Assembly: GCA_017893485.1 (NCBI GenBank)
Contig: CM030367.1
Span: 143,023,767 to 143,087,766, forward strand
Source: Hemerocallis citrina
Taxonomy: Eukaryota; Streptophyta; Magnoliopsida; Asparagales; Asphodelaceae
Reading direction: 5' to 3'
Length of the DNA stretch: 64,000 bases
Under the pieces are notes generated by a model, which saw only the letters and a list, made by a program, of their open reading frames with translations, had not been told where the DNA came from and made no database searches. A program made the translations under genes and the position numbers. Shown one piece after another: positions 58,395 to 64,000 of the stretch; within the stretch, counting starts at the first letter, position 1, and each line of letters opens with the position of its first letter.

Positions 58395-58695
58395 GGTTTG
58401 AGAAAGGGAGGAAGATGACAGTGATCAGAGTGATGGCGCGGAAAAGGCGATGGGTACTGCAGCGGCATCGGCAACGGCGACGGCGAGGTTGGGGGCACGG
58501 TGATCCGAGGCTAGGGTTTGTGAGAGAAGGGGGGTGTTGGGTTCGTGAGAGAGAGGGGGAGAGAGAGAGAGAGTGGGCGAGGGGGGTGTTGGGTTCGTTG
58601 AGGACTGGAGGTTGACGAGGGGGGGTGTTGGGTTCGTGAGATAGAGAGGGAGAGAGAGAGAGTGGGAGAATGAAGAAAAAAAATAAGTATAGCAT
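58395..58695 (-). other. possible leader exon of the CACTA chimeric transcript
   Basis: A pyrimidine-rich stretch with CTCTCTCTC runs and a candidate donor CCTAG/GTATGAAT lies upstream of the captured exons on the minus strand. An ORF from 58695 is low complexity, and its phase does not join the PhyH exon in frame, so I do not propose it as the true start. It could be a 5' UTR or first exon. Confidence 0.35.
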
Positions 58696-58734
58696 AATAG
58701 CCCTAGGCAGCGGGGGTAAAAAAAAAATCCCCTA

Positions 58735-58911
58735 GAATGGCCGGGATTTGTTTAATAAACGCCGGCCTATAGTATAATAGCCCGGCGCTTATTAAAAGCG
58801 CTGGTGTATGTTAACGTTTTAGGGTTTCCCACGAAATAACACATTCATACCCCGGCGTTTCCCACAAACGCCGGATTATAAATGCCGCTAAATGCAGTTT
58901 TTGTTGTAGTG
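58735..58911. repeat. CACTA terminal and subterminal repeats (right)
   Basis: CCGGGATTTG, CCCGGCGCTTATTAAAAGCG, CCCCGGCGTTTCCC and CAAACGCCGG precede the tip TTGTTGTAGTG. It is the inverted partner of the left-hand set. Confidence 0.88.
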
Positions 58912-59122
58912 CAATCCATTCCAGCATGATAGGACGAAGCATGTAGAGGTGAATGGGTTCTTCATCAAGGAAAAATTAGATTAAAAAATTATTGGGATGT
59001 CTAAGGTGAAGTCAGAAGACCAACTCACGAATATCTTAGCAAGGCAATTTCGAATCGGCTCTATTTGAAATTTGTGGACAAGTTGGATATTTTCAATATC
59101 TATGCGCCAACTTAAGGGGGAG
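58912..59122 (+). pseudogene. Copia RNase H C-terminus (right copy) and purine tract
   Basis: It reads HDRTKHVEVNGFFIKEKLD, SKVKSEDQLTNILARQF and the terminal sequence shared with 33455-33760, then AAGGGGGAG before the LTR. Joined across the CACTA element to 53922, it completes the RNase H frame with several lesions. Confidence 0.92.
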
Positions 59123-59325
59123 TGTTAAAATGTTACAATATAATTTTGTATGTGCTGTATTTTCTGTTTCCCAATTTATAGAGAACAGCTTTCCTCATAT
59201 CTCTCATTTCCTTAATCTTCTCAATCAATTGTACCCCTTCTCCAAAAAATAATTTATATATCTAGAGCTAGATAGTAGAAGAATGATGAATAAGAAAATG
59301 TAATTTTTCTAGATCTAATTTTAAT
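59123..59325 (+). mobile_element. Copia LTR stub
   Basis: Starts TGTTAAAATGTTACAATATA. Its far end cannot be fixed, because the same junction is present in the duplicate at 33761. It merges near 59325 with sequence homologous to the PR-10 start region. Confidence 0.7.
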
Positions 59326-59720
59326 TGAAACTCATAATTAATACTTGGATGTATAAGTATTAGCAAGATATATAGAGCAAATGGTTGTGTGTGTTTGCGA
59401 AGGGATGGTTGGCTTTATATAGGATTTGGATATTGGTAGGTATACCGTATGCATGTGAATATAAAATGTATTAATTAGGTGTGTATAATTTATATACTAT
59501 TAGATGTCCTTTATTGAAAATAAATTAAGGGATATAAGCTGTGCAAATTTGACTGGTACACCGAATTATAAAGTTGAATTATTTTATAAAGGACTACCAC
59601 CTAAATTGAATGAGATGGTGGTGACTCAAAACTGAAATGAGGTATTGTATTCGAAGTTCAAACCCTGGCAGTAAATAGGACAACGATCATAATATCGACA
59701 TTCAACTTGTGAAGACAAAC
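59326..59720 (-). pseudogene. 5' flank of a lost PR-10 paralogue
   Basis: From AACTCATAAT (in which CAT would be the reversed ATG) through GGCTTTATATAGGATTTGGATA, TAGATGTCC and GACATTCAACTTGTGAAGACA, this parallels 61158-61590 upstream of the intact PR-10 gene. The coding part is gone; the Copia LTR lies where it would begin. A TATATAAAG-type box is kept on the minus strand near 59412. It is a duplicate promoter without a gene. Confidence 0.75.
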
Positions 59721-60348
59721 ACGAAAGATATGGAGATGGGAAATTCAAGGAGGAACTTGCAGAAAATGGCATTAGGGGTCAACAGTATTCTCTAAGAATT
59801 AAGATGGGTCAAGATTATATTAGAGAGAGATGTTCTCGTTAGTTGAATAAGGTGCACTAGGTAAAAAATTAATCGACTTCTGAATCGTCTCATTAAATTG
59901 AGAGTGAGGTATTTGATAATCGATATGGGATGTATTTATCTGTATTAAGAAAGGTGAACGGAGTGATGCAGAGAAATATCAAAAATTTACAAATCCGAGG
60001 CAAAATAAAAGGAAAATCCATATGTTATTTATATATGTGCACTTCAACATCTATCAACATCTATCAGGAAAGACTGCAACACTTTTGATAATAAATTGAA
60101 AAGCAAGTGGAATTAAGCACATATATTTCAAGCATCTTGCATTCATATTGATTGTTTGTTGTGAACATAACAAGAAAAAGGCAAGAGAGGATTAACCTCT
60201 CCATCCCAAACCATACGGACAACAAAAAAAAAAACAAAACAAAACAAAACAAAAACATTTATCCTCACAAACACATCATTTTTATCCTCGTAACTTTATT
60301 CTCACATTTAGAACACAAAAGGCAAGTTATAAGAGTTGAAGCATTAAT
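59721..60348. other. intergenic sequence, nothing recognised
   Basis: Between the PR-10 flank relic and the intact PR-10 gene. It should contain the 3' UTR of the gene below 60349. No array, element end or domain is visible; an A-rich run lies at 60222-60260. Confidence 0.5.
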
Positions 60349-61163
60349 TTAAGCGTAAGTAGGGTTGGCAATGAGGTAAGCTTCCGCAGCCTTGATCGTG
60401 CCTGTGATTCCCTCTTTCACCTTTACTACCTCATCAGTTTCTGTAACCCCTGCAAGAGTCTTGTAGGTGCCCTCTACCTTAACTATTGTCCCTCCGTTAC
60501 CAGATGACTCGAACTTGAAATGAGAGGAGGCATACTCCAGCTTGGTACCGATATCACCGCCTTCTATAACGCTACTCTTTGCCTCCAACTTCTCATGGTC
60601 CACGAAGTCCAAGCGTTCCTTAACATGGGTAAACGGGATTGCTGTACATTTCAAATCAGACAGATCGAATTTATGCTAGCGTTAGATGATAGCTATAATA
60701 GAAAATGATATAATAAAAAACTAATCTTTTTCACTTTCTAATCTCTATCTCTACTACTATAATGGGAGAAGGCCTTTGTCCATAACCCAACCCGTGCAGC
60801 GCACGTGCAGGTAATTTTTTTTTTTTTTTTTTGCCCTTTTCATTCTCCCCAATTTTCCCCCACGTGCACAGCACGTGTATAATACTAGTTGATGTAATTG
60901 GACTTACAATAAAACTAGTTCCTTTTTGCAAAGCAAAACAAAATTTAAAACAAAATTAAAGTTTATTAGTTGTAGTTACCAGGGGTGAAGTTGATTTGTC
61001 TAATGCTTCCTACAGCACCATCTCCTTCAACTATAGAAGCACTTGCGATAATATCAGGTAAAACCTTAGGGCCAATATTGTGCCAGTCAAGCGTGGTGAC
61101 CTTGAATAGTGCAGCCGGGGAGGCTGAGGACTCAACGACGTGGGTAAAGCTGCCGGAACTCAT
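60349..61163 (-). CDS. PR-10 / Bet v 1 family protein, two exons
   Basis: Exon 1 is 61163-60980 (start MSSGSFTHVV) and exon 2 is 60641-60349. GT (60979) and AG (60642) splice in phase 1 to give 158 codons plus stop, the usual PR-10 length, with the intron at the family's conserved place. Motifs in order: LDWHNIGPKVLPDIIASASI (about 26-45), the glycine-rich loop EGDGAVGSIRQI (47-58), IPFTHVKERLDFVDHEKLEA (from about 63), FKFESSGNGGTIVKVEGTYK, and a C-terminal helix KAAEAYLIANP. Bet v 1 proteins form a hydrophobic cavity that binds plant hormones, flavonoids or alkaloid precursors in the cytosol, and many are stress or pathogen induced. The start and KERLDFVDH block resemble asparagus AoPR1 as I recall it. 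No lesion is seen, so it is probably functional; its ligand is unknown. Confidence 0.95.
60742..60888 (+). mobile_element. very short non-autonomous Helitron in the PR-10 intron
   Basis: It begins TCTCTATCTCTACTACTATA after an A and ends TATAATACTAG before a T, as Helitrons do (A^TC...CTAG^T). Before the 3' end CACGTG-CACAG-CACGTG can form a hairpin about 10 bases from the terminus. It is about 147 bp, with a T-rich run (60817-60832) in the middle. It leaves the splice sites untouched. Confidence 0.75.
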
Positions 61164-61275
61164 AATGAAGTAGTAATTATTATGATTCTACTTGGATATA
61201 TATATATGTAGTTAATTAGCTAGATAGAGCAAACGGTTGTGTATGTGATGGGAAATAGCTAGGTGTATGGGTGGG

Positions 61276-61283
61276 TTTATATA
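61276..61283 (-). promoter_or_regulatory. TATA box of the PR-10 gene
   Basis: The minus strand reads CCTATATAAACCC, placing TATATAAA about 115 bp upstream of the start codon, a normal distance with an 80-base 5' UTR. The paralogous flanks at 34060 and 59412 keep a similar box. Confidence 0.7.
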
Positions 61284-61637
61284 GGACAGGGATATTGGTA
61301 GGTGGATATATTTTTTATTTACTTTTAGATGTCCTATATGTCTTGAAACTAATTAAAGGCTATAGGGTGTGCAAAATTGACTGGTAAGCTGAATTCTTTA
61401 TAGAGTTGAATAATTACATAAAGTGTGTACTACGAAGCTTCTAGATAAAAAATCAAGGAAGAATGGGTTGTTTTAGTATAACTGAAGTTAAGGAGTGATC
61501 AAAGTCGGAAAGTAATGAAAGAGGGTAGGCCATTATATTGACATTCAACTATTGAAGACAAATAATTAGCAAAAAAAAACCAAAAAAAAAAAAAAACTAT
61601 TCAAGACAAATTAGAATGAGCTGGTCATTGAAATTAA

Positions 61638-61855
61638 CACTACAAAAGAAGCTCGATTTAGCGGCGAATATTCCCCGGCGTTTTACTAGTAGCGCCGGGT
61701 AGGTAGCGAATAGGAATGGGTGCCAGATGGGATGGTTATACACCGGCGGGCGAATTAAAACGCCGGTGAATCCGCGTATTCACCGGCGTTTTATTTAAAA
61801 ACGCCGGTGAAGTGTATTATTCACCGGCGTGTCTAATTAAAACGCCGGTGAAAAG
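61638..61855 (+). repeat. CACTA terminal and subterminal repeats
   Basis: Direct and inverted copies of CACCGGCGTTTTA and TAAAACGCCGGTG recur five or more times, with the first at TTCCCCGGCGTTTTACTAG. They are the same core as in the Pack-CACTA element (CACCGGCG). Confidence 0.85.
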
Positions 61856-62169
61856 CTGCGATAAATCCCATCTACCCTAACCTTTCGCTCGCCATTTTTC
61901 CAAACCCCAAAAAAATAAAAAAAAAAGGGGCGCTTCATTTTCCCTCCTTCCTCTTTCTGGCTCCCGCACGTTTGCCTCCGCCGCTTCGTCCTCTTCGACA
62001 GCCTTCGACCTTTCGTCATCGTCCCTTCTTCCCTTCGCCATTTTCGATTTTCCTCCTCCCTATCCCGATTTGGAGGTGAATCGGCGATCGAAAACGATCG
62101 TGTCGCCCCGCTCTCTCTCTATCTCCTCCCCCCCGCGCTCGTTGCCCCGCTCTCTCTCTCTCTTCGGTA

Positions 62170-63950
62170 TCATCTCTTGATTTCCCTTATTTTTGAAACT
62201 TAGCATGTTTTTTCTGATAGATGCATCTTGATTTCCTTAACATGAATGGTTTAGTTGGGATGAAGAATTAATAAAAAAATATATGCTTAGGTACTGGAAA
62301 TTTTCATGTTCTTTATTTGTTAATGAAGCTGATTTCATGCATCTGAATTTTCTTCTTGGCATGTTTTTTTGATATAAAATGGGTTCACTGTGAACTGAGG
62401 ATGCTATAGCTACGTATGCCAAAATGGTCCGGATATGCACAACAATTGGGTTTTAGATTTAGTTGGGCTGAAGAATTAGTAGAGCAACATATATATAAGC
62501 TTCAGATAATGGAAATTTTCATTTCAAGATACTGTTAAAGTAACCTGCAGATTGCCCTCTTTGGCATGATTTTTTAACCAAAAATGGGTTCACTACCAAA
62601 CTGAGTATGCTGCTAGAATTTTCATCTTCTTTTACTGTTAATGAAGCTTATTTCATGCATCTGATTGTCTTCTTGGCATGGTTTTTTGATATTAAATGGG
62701 TTCACTGTGAACTGAGGATGCTATAGCTATGTATGCCAAAATGGTCCGAATATGCACAACAATTGGGTTTTAGATTTAGTTGGGCACAAGAATTAGTGGA
62801 GCAACATATAAGCTCAGATAATGAAAATTGGGTTTTAAGGTACTGTTAAAGTAACCTGATTGCCCTCTTTAGCATGATTTTTTAACCAAAAAATGGGTTC
62901 ACTTCCAAACTGTAAATGCTGCTAGAATTTTCATCTTCTTTTACTGTTAAAGAAGCTTATTCCATGCATCTGATTGTCATCTTGGCATGGTTTTTTAACC
63001 AAAATGGGTTCACTGTGAACTGAGGATGCTATAGCTACGCATGCCAAAATCCTCCGGATATGCTGAACAATTGGGTTTTAGATTTAGTTGGGCTAAAGAA
63101 TTGATAGAGCAACATATAAGCTCAGATAATGGATATTTTCATTTTAAGGTACTGTTAAAGTTACCTGATTGCCATCTTTGGCATGATTTTTTAACCAGAA
63201 ATGGGATCACTTCCAAACTGAGTATGCTGCTAGAATTTTCATCTTCTTTTACTGTTAATGAAGTTTATTTCATGCATCTGATTGCCTTCTTGGCATCTTT
63301 TTTTGATATTAAATGGGTTCACTGTGAACTGAGGATGGTATAGCTGTATGCCAAAATCCTCCGGATATGCACAACAATTGGGTTTTAGATTTAGTTGGGC
63401 TGAAGAATTGATAGAGCAGTATATATGCTCAGATAATGGAAATTTTTATTCCAAGATACTGTTAAAGTAACCTGCAGATTGCCCTTTTTGGCATGATTTT
63501 TTAACCAAAAATGGGTTCACTTCCAAAGTAAGTATGCTGCTAGCATAGGCCTCATCTTCTTTCACTGTTAATGAAGCTGATTTCATGCATCTGATTGTCT
63601 TCTTGGCATGTGTTTTTGATATTAAATGGGTTCACTGTGAACTGAGGATGCTATAGGTACGTATGCCAAAATCCTCCGGATATGCACAACAATTGGGTTT
63701 TAGATTTAGTTGGGCTAAAGAATTGGTAGAGCAACATATAAGCTAAGATAATGGAAATTTTCATTTTAAGGTACTGTTAAAGTAACCTGCAGATTGCCCT
63801 CTTTGGCATGATTTTTTAACCAAAAATGGGTTCACTTCCAAACTAAGTATGCTGCTAGAATATTCATGTTCTTTTACTGTTAATGAAGCTTATTTCATGC
63901 ATCTGATTGTCATCTTGGCATGTTTTTTTATGATAGTTATTATAAACATG
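62170..63950 (+). repeat. 310-bp tandem repeat, more than five copies
   Basis: GAGGATGCTATAGCTA-type blocks occur at 62403, 62721, 63029, 63338 and 63651, so the spacing is 308-318 bp. Units share AACAATTGGGTTTTAGATTT, TTTTTTAACCAAAAATGGG and TTCATGCATCTGA. ORFs crossing it (for example 63041-63343) follow the repeat and have no domain. It probably lies in the leader or first intron of the CACTA gene. Confidence 0.93.
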
Positions 63951-64000
63951 TTATTAATTAAATTTGCATCTCTAAAGAAGTTATTGAATCCTTGACAGGT

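Larger units (their letters stand above)
53923..58911 (-). mobile_element. Pack-CACTA element with exons of four host genes
   Basis: The ends are CACTACAACCG and TTGTTGTAGTG, with the 3-bp target duplication CAA at 53920-53922 and 58912-58914, as in CACTA (En/Spm) elements. Subterminal repeats built on CACCGGCG and AAGCGCCGG cluster at 53940-54190 and 58735-58880. No CACTA transposase is visible. The interior carries seven exons I can recognise or infer from four different genes, all on the minus strand with GT/AG splice sites (listed separately). The strand given is that of the captured exons. It depends on an autonomous CACTA relative; 61638 onward starts with very similar ends. Confidence 0.93.
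61638..64000 (+). mobile_element. CACTA element, 5' part, runs off the window
   Basis: It starts CACTACAAAAGAAGC with subterminal repeats CGGCGTTTTA, CACCGGCG and AAAACGCCGGTGA up to about 61850, like those at 53923. A pyrimidine-rich, GC-rich leader (61860-62165) follows, then the 310-bp tandem array. The other end and any transposase lie beyond 64000. The last bases, CTTGACAGGT, could be a splice acceptor. It could be the autonomous partner of the 53923 element, but that is inference. Confidence 0.75.

Noticed and set aside
53923..58911. Interpreting the PhyH, TGA, PLC and RING pieces as separate host genes
   Set aside because: Each is represented by only one to three exons, they sit within 3.5 kb between CACTA ends with a CAA target duplication, and the interval interrupts a Copia frame; capture by the transposon explains all of it.
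61837..62019. Lys/Arg-rich minus-strand ORF near 61.9 kb
   Set aside because: Low-complexity translation of the pyrimidine-rich leader of the CACTA element; no domain and opposite to the inferred direction.
1..64000. tRNA, rRNA or microRNA genes
   Set aside because: I looked for tRNA arms and rRNA words and saw none; TGGTATCAGAGC-type matches are retrotransposon primer sites. MicroRNA hairpins cannot be excluded by eye.

Overview
This is plant nuclear DNA. Most of the window is nested transposable elements, and there is one clearly intact host gene: a two-exon PR-10/Bet v 1 gene at 60349-61163 on the minus strand. From memory its protein resembles the asparagus AoPR1 group of monocot PR-10 proteins, so I infer a large-genome monocot, perhaps Asparagales. 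No database search was possible. I see no bacterial genes, rRNA, tRNA or CRISPR.

Layout. (1) 1-2922: 3' half of a gag-only, Ty3/gypsy-type LTR element (family A) carrying a 57-bp satellite. (2) 2923-13103, minus strand: a decayed Copia RT/RNase H relic joined to the 3' part of a FAR1/MULE transposase. Two LTR-type insertions with recognisable 5-bp target duplications split it (3998-7478 and 7696-11604). (3) 13830-21165: a complete family A element on the minus strand with two LTRs, PBS, PPT, decayed gag, no pol and target duplication AATAT. (4) 21398-22690: two adjacent MITE-like elements carrying series of short palindromes. (5) 23046-28800: a LINE reverse-transcriptase relic split by a 4.9-kb LTR. 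(6) 28810-30620: LTR debris. (7) 30627-32556: a third family A copy with a 250-bp satellite, then a (TA)n run and inverted copies of the MITEs.

(8) 33455-59122, plus strand: a second, inverted copy of the FAR1-Copia chimera. It is split in turn by a 523-bp TRIM-like element, a 2.9-kb LTR at the same site and with the same target duplication as in the left copy, a 12-kb gag-only element (family B, 41502-53469, itself holding a solo LTR) and a 5-kb CACTA element (53923-58911). (9) 59123-61637: the end of the Copia relic in the 5' flank of a lost PR-10 paralogue, then the intact PR-10 gene with a tiny Helitron in its intron. (10) 61638-64000: the start of another CACTA element of similar type with a 310-bp tandem repeat, running off the window.

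The most interesting object is the CACTA element at 53923-58911. It carries exons I recognise from four unrelated host genes: a phytanoyl-CoA dioxygenase-like gene, a TGA9/TGA10-type bZIP gene, a phosphoinositide phospholipase C gene and a RING-H2 E3 ligase gene. All lie on the minus strand, keep canonical splice sites, and have intron phases that would splice into one open frame. Next in interest are the inverted FAR1-Copia chimera, the two gag-only retrotransposon families, and the palindrome-array MITEs.
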